Origin: Collinsella sp.
GTDB lineage: Bacteria; Actinomycetota; Coriobacteriia; Coriobacteriales; Coriobacteriaceae
DNA: 14,665 nt
Direction of reading: 5' to 3'
Assembly (NCBI GenBank): GCA_019419455.1
Contig: DXZW01000020.1
Span: 1 to 14,665 of the forward strand
Shown here: positions 1 through 6,415 of the stretch, one piece after another
Layout of the letters: every line of letters begins with the position of its first letter
Numbering within the stretch: position 1 is the first letter of the stretch
Notes under the pieces: model-generated
Seen by the model: the letters and a program-made list of their open reading frames with translations, nothing else
Databases searched by the model: none
Told to the model about the DNA's origin: nothing
Translations under genes and position numbers: made by a program

Positions 1-36
1 GGTGCCCTACCGGGAGTAGCATCGAAGGTTGACAAA

Positions 37-65
37 ACTATAGGAACACCCAATGGCTATGTCAC
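37..65 (-). promoter_or_regulatory. Putative leftward promoter at the window edge
   Basis: Read on the minus strand there is a -35 hexamer GTGACA (60-65), a 17-nt spacer (43-59) and a -10 hexamer TATAGT (37-42). It would drive a gene lying left of the window. The -10 and the bases after it are part of a 17-mer that recurs at the right edge of the window (14623-14639). No transcript data; call rests on hexamers and spacing only. Confidence 0.5.
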
Positions 66-133
66 GGATACGTCAGCGTTTGGTATGCCTGCAATGTGCA
101 GCGCATAAATTCGATGCCGCAGGGCGATGCTGA

Positions 134-142
134 TGCTATAGT
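134..142 (+). promoter_or_regulatory. Extended -10 promoter for the Mg2+ transport operon
   Basis: TG-C-TATAGT at 134-142 is an extended -10 element. No good -35 hexamer is visible 16-18 nt upstream, which is common for extended -10 promoters. Transcription would begin near 149 and leave about 200 nt of untranslated leader before the CDS starting at 351. Confidence 0.45.
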
Positions 143-149
143 TACTGCG

Positions 150-335
150 GTTAATGAGGGTCAAGAGAAAGGTTACAGGTGAAATCCAAACCTCGACCAT
201 ACAGTCGATGACCCCATGCAGGTGCTTTTTGCGCATGCACGGGGTGTAAGCGTCGAGCGGCGTGCCGCCCGCGCATGCGTATACATATCCAGAAGCCCCC
301 GGACGCCGCACGCGCGGCCGCGTCCGGAGGAATAA
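150..335 (+). promoter_or_regulatory. Hairpin-rich 5' leader, candidate metal-sensing RNA
   Basis: Three hairpins can be drawn. One is a 5-bp stem 193-197/204-208. The second is a long stem 212-225/231-244 with a TTTTT loop, 14 positions with two mismatches and one wobble. The third is a perfect 8-bp GC-rich stem 299-306/320-327 whose 3' arm runs into the GGAGG at 326-330. The last hairpin could mask that ribosome-binding site. The conserved 5' block of the M-box Mg2+ riboswitch (UAGGUGAGGCUCC) is not present, so I do not assign a known class. The position before a Mg2+-type transport operon suggests control by metal, but that is inference. Confidence 0.4.
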
Positions 336-367
336 TGATGGGGAGCACCATTGAATTATCTGAGTGA
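335..367 (+). CDS. Possible 10-codon leader ORF overlapping the start of the next gene
   Basis: GGAGG at 326-330 is well placed for ATG codons at 335 and 338, not for the long downstream frame. The frame from 335 reads MMGSTIELSE and stops at TGA 365-367. It overlaps the TTG start (351) of the MgtE-like gene and ends one base before an in-frame ATG (369) of that gene. It could be a translated leader peptide coupled to the main gene, or a chance ORF. Length is too short for any similarity argument. Confidence 0.25.
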   Translation: MMGSTIELSE

Positions 368-2195
368 GATGCTCAAATTGCCAGTCTTGGACGTCGACGG
401 CGAAAAGCTCGGCGTGGTCAACGATTTTGGCATTGCAACCGGCGAAGTTTTTCCGCACGTGACGTCGCTCGCGTTCCGCGGTCCCGGCAAAACGCCGTTC
501 ATGATCAGCTGGCGCAAATGGGTCGACCGCATCGACGAGACGGGTGTGTATCTCAATACGTCTGCCACCAATATTCGCTTCTCGTACCTGCAGCCGACCG
601 AGCTCCTGCTGGCGCGCGATGTTCTCAATAAGCAGATCGTCGACACGCAGGGCATGAAGGTCGTGCGCGTCAACGACATCAAGTTTTCCATGTCGGGCGA
701 AAACCAGCTGCGCCTGCTGGGTGCCGAGGTCGGTGCCCGCGGTCTGCTGCGCGCGATCAGCCCCGCACTCGAGCATATCGTCGAAGGCTTTATGAAGCAC
801 CTGGGCAAGCCGCTCAGTGAGGACATCATCGCTTGGTCCTACATGGACCTGCTCGACCGCTCGACCAAGAACATTCAACTCTCGGTGTCGCACAAGACGC
901 TCGGCGAGCTGCACCCTGCCGACATCGCCGACATTATCGAGCAGCTCGACCCGCGCTTGCGTGCGCAGGTGTTTGCGCAGCTCGATACTGCCCAGGCCGC
1001 CGAGGCCATCTCGGAGTTCGATGACGACGAGCTTATGACCGAGATGCTCGAGGGCCTGTCCGACACCGACGCATCGTCGATGCTGGCCATGATGGACCCG
1101 GACGACGCTGCCGACCTGATCGACGAGCTTGATTACGAGAAGGCCGAGAAGCTCCTGCGCCTGATGGGCGTCAAGGAGGAGAAGGCGATTCGTAACCTGC
1201 TGGGGTATGAGGACAACACCGCCGGCCGCATCATGACCTCGGAGTTTGTCTCCCTGCCCGCAACGGCAACGGTCGGTGATGCCATCGAGGCGATTCGCGA
1301 GCTCGACGAGGACTTCGAGAGCGTCTACTACGTCTATACCGAGGATCCGAGCGGCATGCTGACTGGCGTGCTTTCGCTGCGCACGCTGATCGTGGCCGAT
1401 CGCGACGCCACGCTGGGCCAGCTGGCCTATCGCGATCTGGTTTATGTGTCGCCCGACGATGACCAGGAAGACGTAACGGACGAGATGACCAAGTATGACC
1501 TGGTCGCCATCCCCGTCTGCGACGAGAACCGCCACATCCTGGGTATCGTGACCTTCGACGACGCCATGGACGTTATCGCCGAGGAGCATCAGGAGGACCT
1601 GCAGATCGCCGGTGTCGGCTCGGGCGACAGCGCGTCCGATGACTCGACGAATGTGCTCAGCTGGTTCGTGCATCGCCAGTACTGGGTTGTTGTATGGGGC
1701 ATCGCGTCGTGCATTATAGCGACCGTGCTGGGAACGGCGCTCGGCTCCGCGCATCTGGTGGTGTTCCCCATGTGCGCCATGCCGCTCGTGCTGCTGGCGG
1801 CCTCGCGCATGGTGTCGTTCGTCAAGAACTACTTCCTGGAGTATGACGGTCACGACGACGAGCCCAAGCCGTATCTGGGGTTCTTCTTCCAGAGCACGGG
1901 CATGGGCCTGATTCTGTCACTCGTGACCTACCTGTGCGCCCAGCTGGTGCGCACCGCCGCGTTCCCCGATGCGCCCATGTTTGAGGAGCAACTCTTTACC
2001 GGGTGTTTTAATATCGCTGCCATCATTTGCCTGGTTGGCAACATGAGCGCCGTGATTTACCTGATGGTGCTGTTCTGGCGTGACGAGCATGACCTCAACA
2101 CGTCGGGCACCGCCATGAACGTCATTGCCGTCATGATCTCGTGTGTGGCGTATTGCATCGCCGCGGTGCTGCTCGCCATGTCAGTCATGGGTTAG
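351..2195 (+). CDS. PRC-barrel/MgtE_N/CBS-domain membrane protein, MgtE-like with degenerate channel domain
   Basis: This 614-residue protein has a PRC-barrel-like start (about 3-75) and a second PRC-like stretch (85-135). An acidic MgtE N-terminal helical domain (about 180-275) and a CBS pair (about 285-412, with the family's YEDNTAGRIMT entry and KYDLVAIPV) follow. About five membrane helices sit near 444-463, 468-487, 509-530, 548-576 and 588-612. In MgtE the N and CBS domains sense cytosolic Mg2+ and gate the channel. Here the channel signature GGNxGxQ and the acidic residue of the last helix are not visible, so Mg2+ conduction is doubtful and a sensor or regulatory role is plausible. The TTG at 351 was chosen because GGGAG (341-345) lies 5 nt upstream and residues 3-15 already fit the PRC domain; ATG 369 is the alternative. 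The next gene, an NRMT-type transporter, starts 8 nt after its stop. Confidence 0.8.
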   Translation: MNYLSEMLKLPVLDVDGEKLGVVNDFGIATGEVFPHVTSLAFRGPGKTPFMISWRKWVDRIDETGVYLNTSATNIRFSYLQPTELLLARDVLNKQIVDTQGMKVVRVNDIKFSMSGENQLRLLGAEVGARGLLRAISPALEHIVEGFMKHLGKPLSEDIIAWSYMDLLDRSTKNIQLSVSHKTLGELHPADIADIIEQLDPRLRAQVFAQLDTAQAAEAISEFDDDELMTEMLEGLSDTDASSMLAMMDPDDAADLIDELDYEKAEKLLRLMGVKEEKAIRNLLGYEDNTAGRIMTSEFVSLPATATVGDAIEAIRELDEDFESVYYVYTEDPSGMLTGVLSLRTLIVADRDATLGQLAYRDLVYVSPDDDQEDVTDEMTKYDLVAIPVCDENRHILGIVTFDDAMDVIAEEHQEDLQIAGVGSGDSASDDSTNVLSWFVHRQYWVVVWGIASCIIATVLGTALGSAHLVVFPMCAMPLVLLAASRMVSFVKNYFLEYDGHDDEPKPYLGFFFQSTGMGLILSLVTYLCAQLVRTAAFPDAPMFEEQLFTGCFNIAAIICLVGNMSAVIYLMVLFWRDEHDLNTSGTAMNVIAVMISCVAYCIAAVLLAMSVMG

Positions 2196-2203
2196 GTGGT
2201 CGC

Positions 2204-3466
2204 GTGCAAAATACCAAGCAAAAGTCGGGCACCAAGCAAAAGCTGACCATCGCGGCCATCTTTGGCGCTATGGGTCCCGGTCTGTTGGCGGCGCTTTCGG
2301 GCAATGACGCCGGCGGCATTGCAACGTATTCCAGCGCGGGCGCCAGCTATGGCTACAAGATGCTCTGGATGCTTCCCGTCATGACTGTGCTGCTCATCGT
2401 GACGCAGGAGACCGCGGCGCGTTGCGGCTGCGTCACGGGTAAGGGCCTGGCATCGCTCATTCGCGAGCGCTTTGGCGTGCGCAAGAGTGTACTTGCTATG
2501 GCGGCGCTGTTGATCGCCAACACGGCTGTGACCATTTCGGAGTTTGCGGGTATTGCGAGCGGCCTTGCCCTCTTTGGCGTGCCGGCGAGCATCTCGGTGC
2601 CGTTGGTGGCGCTGCTGGTGTGGATGCTTACCATGTCGGGTAGTTTCCAGCGCATCGAGAAGATTCTGCTGCTGGTGAGCTGCGTGTTCGTGACCTATAT
2701 CGTCGCCGCGTTTATGGCTGGCCCCAACTGGGGTGAGGTCGCGGTCGACCTGGTCGTGCCTAACATTCAAAATGATCCCAGCTACGTGTCGCTCGTGGTC
2801 GCAACGATCGGTACCACCATCGCGCCGTGGATGATTTTCTTGGCGCAGAACAACGTGGTCGATAAGAACGCGGGCGAGGACGATATCGTGCTGCAGCGTA
2901 TTGATACCGTGAGCGGCTCGATCGCTGCTGATATCATTGCGGGCTTCATTATCATCACGACCGGCACGGTATTGTTCCCGGCGGGTATTCAGATTAGCGA
3001 TGCTGCCGATGCTGCCCGCGCGCTGGAGCCTATTGCGGGTCAGTGGTCCACGGTACTGTTTGCCTCGGGCCTGGTCGCGGCGAGCTTCTTGGCTGCCTGC
3101 GTGCTGCCGGGCGTTACGTCGAGCGCTATCTGCGAGGCATTTGGCTGGGAGCGCGGTGCCGACCGCAGCTGGGACGAGGCCCCGGTCTATCGCGGCATCA
3201 TTACGGCCATCATCGGTATCTCTGCCGTGCTGGTGCTCATGCCCGGCGTCGACCTGTTCCAGATTATGATGACCTCGCAGGTCATCAATGGTGTGCTACT
3301 GCCCGTGGTTCTGGTGTTCCAGGTGGTTATCGCCGCCGACCGTCACATTATGGGTGCCAACCGCAACGGTCGCGTGTGGAACGTGCTCACGTGGGCGACT
3401 ATCGCCGTGATTACGGTGCTGACGGTCGTCATGTTTGTGCTGCAAGCGATGGGCTACAGCGCTTAG
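2204..3466 (+). CDS. Nramp (SLC11)-family transporter of the NRMT magnesium type
   Basis: This is a 420-residue integral membrane protein with the Nramp fold: GPGLLAAL in helix 1, GYKMLWM after it and helix 6 GTTIAPWMIFLAQ. In Mn/Fe transporters helix 1 carries Asp-Pro-Gly-Asn and helix 6 Met-Pro-His. Here they read D35-A-G-G38 and A207-P-W209. Keeping the Asp while replacing the coordinating Asn and Met is the pattern described for Nramp-related magnesium transporters such as the one from Eggerthella lenta. Mg2+ uptake is therefore more likely than Mn2+ uptake by MntH. GTG 2204 was chosen over the in-frame ATG 2141 because it follows an AGGTGG Shine-Dalgarno (2194-2199) and avoids a 55-nt overlap with the previous gene. 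It is co-transcribed with the MgtE-like gene and is followed by a terminator. Confidence 0.85.
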   Translation: MQNTKQKSGTKQKLTIAAIFGAMGPGLLAALSGNDAGGIATYSSAGASYGYKMLWMLPVMTVLLIVTQETAARCGCVTGKGLASLIRERFGVRKSVLAMAALLIANTAVTISEFAGIASGLALFGVPASISVPLVALLVWMLTMSGSFQRIEKILLLVSCVFVTYIVAAFMAGPNWGEVAVDLVVPNIQNDPSYVSLVVATIGTTIAPWMIFLAQNNVVDKNAGEDDIVLQRIDTVSGSIAADIIAGFIIITTGTVLFPAGIQISDAADAARALEPIAGQWSTVLFASGLVAASFLAACVLPGVTSSAICEAFGWERGADRSWDEAPVYRGIITAIIGISAVLVLMPGVDLFQIMMTSQVINGVLLPVVLVFQVVIAADRHIMGANRNGRVWNVLTWATIAVITVLTVVMFVLQAMGYSA

Positions 3467-3484
3467 CGCCCACTTTTGCTTCCG

Positions 3485-3519
3485 AACAGGCCGTAGCGAT
3501 GGACTGCGGCCTGTTTTTT
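3485..3519 (+). terminator. Rho-independent terminator after the Mg2+ transport operon
   Basis: A perfect 9-bp stem AACAGGCCG/CGGCCTGTT (3485-3493/3507-3515) has a 13-nt loop, and the 3' arm runs into a T tract ending at 3519. It lies 18 nt after the stop codon of the transporter gene. Confidence 0.85.
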
Positions 3520-3548
3520 GCCCGCTATAGGGCATTAGTTATATGGCA

Positions 3549-3778
3549 GTGGACAAAAAATGCCAAATATGAGTACTGTTGCTAAGTGAATAGCATTTAC
3601 ATCCAAGAAGATAATGGACATAGCCGATAGTATGTTCATTAAAATTGGCTCCAATATGTCTTAAACCAGTCAGGTTGGCTGCTTTAGGGGGTTGTAGGGG
3701 CCGCTCGGACGTCATTTTGGGTGGTTTTGCCTGCTACTAAAATGGTAACAGTACTCATATTTGCCCCTTTTTGTCCAC
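3549..3778. repeat. 34-bp inverted repeat pair flanking a 162-nt AT-rich spacer
   Basis: The left arm is 3549-3582 and the right arm 3745-3778. They are inverted copies that match at 30 of 34 positions. Both begin GTGGACAAAAA at their outer ends and share CAAATATGAGTACTGTT. The spacer holds no convincing gene and is more AT-rich than the flanks. No target-site duplication is visible outside the arms. It could be a MITE-like or dispersed intergenic repeat, or two copies of a shared motif facing each other. I cannot tell which without other genomic copies. Confidence 0.6.
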
Positions 3779-3782
3779 GATC

Positions 3783-4011
3783 CCTTGAAGCCGGCTCGAA
3801 AAGAGTGATTTTGGTTTGTTTGCTGCGGGTGTGGGCTTGGAAACAACGTTCGGGGTGGCGAGGCGCCCAGAATTCGGTCGCAAGGAGGGCGTTCCTCGGC
3901 TGTGTCAGGAGTGTCCCTAGGTGCCGGCACATAAGGAACGTTCCTAACTGCCGGAGGGGGTGTCTGCCGTGGCGGGCACCCCCTCCGGATGTGGGAAGTT
4001 TGCGCTGCAGG
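3783..4011. other. Intergenic segment with palindromes and no convincing gene
   Basis: This stretch separates the inverted-repeat element from the stop of the leftward acyltransferase gene. It carries two perfect palindromes, GTGCCGGCAC (3921-3930) and AGGAACGTTCCT (3934-3945), and a 12-bp hairpin annotated separately. Open frames cross it on both strands but show no recognisable domain and no good ribosome-binding site. Confidence 0.5.
3951..3988 (-). terminator. Strong GC hairpin, likely terminator of the acyltransferase gene
   Basis: There is a perfect 12-bp stem CCGGAGGGGGTG/CACCCCCTCCGG (3951-3962/3977-3988) with a 14-nt loop. It begins 24 nt beyond the stop codon of the minus-strand gene. 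No T tract follows on either strand, so intrinsic termination may be incomplete or the stem may act as a 3' stabiliser. Confidence 0.55.
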
Positions 4012-6228
4012 TTACTTATCGGTGCCCAGCTTGTGCGGCTTGAGAGCGAGCGCATTGACGAGCGCGTCGGTGGCAGACTTGACGGCCGCCGGCTGCGGAT
4101 CGTTGACGTGATCCTCGGGATGCACGGGCAGGTCCTTCTTGACTGCATCGTGGATCAAGTTGAGGTACTCAGTCACGCCAGTGGTCGACAGGTGCGTGCC
4201 ATCGCCATCGAACAGGTCGTTGCGATTGGCACTGTATCCGTACCAGTCGATAACGCGCACGTTCTTGTAGCGCGTAGCAGCGTTGGCGATGGCCTGGTTG
4301 GTAGAACCAACCCACGGCTGCGGGCTGCGCGTGTTCACAAACACCACAATACGCTTATCTCCTGCATCGGCCATGATGGCGTCGATCTGGTCGTCGGTTA
4401 CCAAACCGTTGGTGCCCAGTGCAAAGACCACGATCTTGCCGGCAAGGTTCTGTTGGAGATAGCCCTCAAATGTCGCGCGGCCCGCATCAAACTGGCGGCC
4501 CTTTTCGGCATCGATATGGCTGTGCGGGAACACGCCGTCAAAGGAATCAACGGCGCGCAGCGACACGGAGTCACCGATCATCAACAGGTCGTAGGAGCCA
4601 TCGGGGAAGCCGTCGTTGTCCTTGTCGGTGTCGTCGGCCGCCTGTTGGTCTGTGGGCGCGGTGTTTTTGGCTTCCTTGTTGAGGACTTCGGCGCCCTCAC
4701 CGCTCAGTGCGGAGGTCTCCGGCACAAAGATCAGGCCGCCCAGTGCAACGACCAACACGACAGCGCAGGCTGCGCAGACAGGGACGTGCGCGCGCACCCA
4801 GTTGGCGGGCGCGGTGGTGCCGTCGCGGAACTCGGATACGGTGCGCCCAAAGGCGCCCTTTCTAAACGGCGTCTCGATAAAGCGATATGAACATTCGGCT
4901 ACGGCGACCACCAACAACACCTGCAAAATGTACTGCCACCACGGCGTATCGTTGATGTTGGCGACCGGGTTCATGAGCAACAGTAGCGGATAGTGCCACA
5001 GGTAGATGCTGTACGAGCGCTTGCCAACCCACACGAGCGGCTCGGCGGACAGTGCGCGGGCAACCATTCCCTGGGGCTGCACGCAGGCCGCGATGACCAT
5101 GAGCGTGAGGATGGAGCATAGCAGCGTGCCGCCGCGATACTGGAACGCGGTGTAGCCGTTGGTGAGCGCGACCATGGCGGCAAGGCCAACCAGACCCACG
5201 ACGCCCAACACATCGATGGATGCGGGCGAGGACCAAAAGCGCACGAGGGCGCTCGGCTGTGCCGGGACGGTCTCGGCTGCGTTGTCGGCCTTCTCGCCAG
5301 GCTTGCCCTCGGCGTTCTTGCCGTGCTTGGCGGCGCCAGCCAGGCGATTGAGCCCCAAACGATGAGCGAGACGCACCGGCGCCAGGTCGCGATCGGGGAT
5401 AAAGGCCATCCAGGCGCCCAGCAGCAGCGAGAAGACGCGGGTGTCGGTGCCGTAGTACACGCGGCTGGGGTCGGCGGCAGGGTTGTAGAGCACCATCATG
5501 GCAAGGGCGGATACCGCTGCGAGTCCCAGGACCATACGGCGCGTGTTGGGTTTGCTCACATGCATGGACACCATGGCAAACAGCAGCGGTGGCCAAACCA
5601 GGTAGAATTGTTCCTCGATGGCGAGCGACCAAAAGTGCGTAAGCGGCGAGGGGTCGCCCAGGGCGTTGAAGTACGAAACGTCCTGCATAATCTGCCACCA
5701 GTTGTTAAAGAACAGCAGCGACGGCAGAATGTCGGGACGCATCTTGGTGAGCATCACGTGGTTGAAGACGGTGCACAGCGCACAGGTTACAACCACAACG
5801 GTCACCACGGCGGGGACCAGGCGACGGATGCGGCGGATCCAGAAGCTCTTGAGGTCGATGCGGCCGGTCTTAGCGACTTCGTTGAGTAGCAGGCGTGTGA
5901 TCAGATAGCCCGAAAGCACAAAGAAGATCGTGACGCCAAGCAGGCCGCCCTGAGCCCACGTGAGGTTGAGGTGATAGAGCACCACCGCGACGACGGCAAG
6001 CGTGCGCAGGCCGTCGAGCGCAGGGATGTAGCGGGACTTGGGGCGAGCAGGCGTCTGCTCCGCGGCGGGAGTGTTGGCGCGGCCAGCGTTGTTGGCAGAA
6101 GCGCGATGGGGGCTCGCGGTGCGTCGCGGCTCGTTGGCACGGCGCTCGCCCTTCACGCGTTCGTGCGGCGCCGGCTCGTTGCCCGTGCGGCGTCGACCGC
6201 GCGAGCCCGATTGCGAGAATTGTTCCAT
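4012..6228 (-). CDS. OafA/OatA-type membrane O-acyltransferase with extracellular SGNH domain
   Basis: The protein has 738 residues. It opens with a roughly 65-residue basic, Pro/Ala-rich tail that looks disordered. The acyltransferase-3 membrane domain follows (about 68-455): the IPALDGLRTLAV entry, His86 in LYHLNL, FFVLSGYLITRLL and FWSLAIEEQFYLVWP (199-213). A final helix near 481-502 leads to an outside SGNH hydrolase-like domain (about 546-700). It contains GDS with Ser554, GTN at 605-607 and the DGTH motif giving Asp676 and His679. Relatives transfer acetyl groups from the cytosol to cell-wall peptidoglycan or surface glycans. Which acceptor is used here cannot be read from sequence. 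A charged 25-residue linker (about 300-325) interrupts two helices. The gene stands alone, divergent from rbsK. The ATG at 6228 has only a weak Shine-Dalgarno. Confidence 0.88.
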   Translation of the reverse strand: MEQFSQSGSRGRRRTGNEPAPHERVKGERRANEPRRTASPHRASANNAGRANTPAAEQTPARPKSRYIPALDGLRTLAVVAVVLYHLNLTWAQGGLLGVTIFFVLSGYLITRLLLNEVAKTGRIDLKSFWIRRIRRLVPAVVTVVVVTCALCTVFNHVMLTKMRPDILPSLLFFNNWWQIMQDVSYFNALGDPSPLTHFWSLAIEEQFYLVWPPLLFAMVSMHVSKPNTRRMVLGLAAVSALAMMVLYNPAADPSRVYYGTDTRVFSLLLGAWMAFIPDRDLAPVRLAHRLGLNRLAGAAKHGKNAEGKPGEKADNAAETVPAQPSALVRFWSSPASIDVLGVVGLVGLAAMVALTNGYTAFQYRGGTLLCSILTLMVIAACVQPQGMVARALSAEPLVWVGKRSYSIYLWHYPLLLLMNPVANINDTPWWQYILQVLLVVAVAECSYRFIETPFRKGAFGRTVSEFRDGTTAPANWVRAHVPVCAACAVVLVVALGGLIFVPETSALSGEGAEVLNKEAKNTAPTDQQAADDTDKDNDGFPDGSYDLLMIGDSVSLRAVDSFDGVFPHSHIDAEKGRQFDAGRATFEGYLQQNLAGKIVVFALGTNGLVTDDQIDAIMADAGDKRIVVFVNTRSPQPWVGSTNQAIANAATRYKNVRVIDWYGYSANRNDLFDGDGTHLSTTGVTEYLNLIHDAVKKDLPVHPEDHVNDPQPAAVKSATDALVNALALKPHKLGTDK

Positions 6229-6415
6229 AAAACATCATCCAATGACGAGAATAATCAGCACGTATTCATTGTAGCTGCCTGCCCCTGTGAATGCTTGCTG
6301 CTGGCGCAAGCTCAAGCGCGCGTCCACATCAAAGTGGACTAAAGTTATAGGGGGTGCGAGAGTGCACAATCGTTGGTCGATGGTGGGCGCAAAGCCCGAA
6401 GACGAGGAGGTTTCC
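6229..6415. promoter_or_regulatory. Divergent promoter region between acyltransferase and ribokinase genes
   Basis: On the minus strand TATAAC (6344-6349) can serve as a -10 for the acyltransferase gene. No convincing -35 is visible. An inverted repeat GTCCAC-6 nt-GTGGAC (6322-6327/6334-6339) lies just downstream of it and could be an operator. The sequence CTATAACTTTAGTCCAC on the minus strand resembles the repeated promoter element found at both window edges. I see no clear rightward promoter for rbsK. Confidence 0.35.

Noticed and set aside
1..60. Fragment of a yybP-ykoY Mn2+ riboswitch suggested by GGGAGTAG near the left edge
   Set aside because: Only a short stretch resembles the consensus and the companion conserved loop is absent.
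150..335. M-box (ykoK) Mg2+ riboswitch assignment for the leader
   Set aside because: The conserved UAGGUGAGGCUCC opening and linked blocks were looked for and not found. Only generic hairpins are visible, so no class is named.
57..1853. 598-residue frame on the minus strand opposite the MgtE-like gene
   Set aside because: It lies antisense to a gene with clear domains, is rich in His, Arg and Gly as expected for a shadow of high-GC codons, and has no recognisable domain.
2141..2203. Longer N-terminus for the Nramp transporter from ATG 2141
   Set aside because: It would overlap the previous gene by 55 nt with a non-membrane, Arg-rich extension; GTG 2204 has its own Shine-Dalgarno.
3684..4148. 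Minus-strand frame running from inside the acyltransferase gene into the repeat region
   Set aside because: It overlaps the acyltransferase C-terminus in another frame, spans the hairpin and repeat, and has no domain signal.
3721..4890. 389-residue plus-strand frame crossing the intergenic repeat and the acyltransferase gene
   Set aside because: Most of it is antisense to the SGNH and membrane domains of the acyltransferase, and its start has no good ribosome-binding site.
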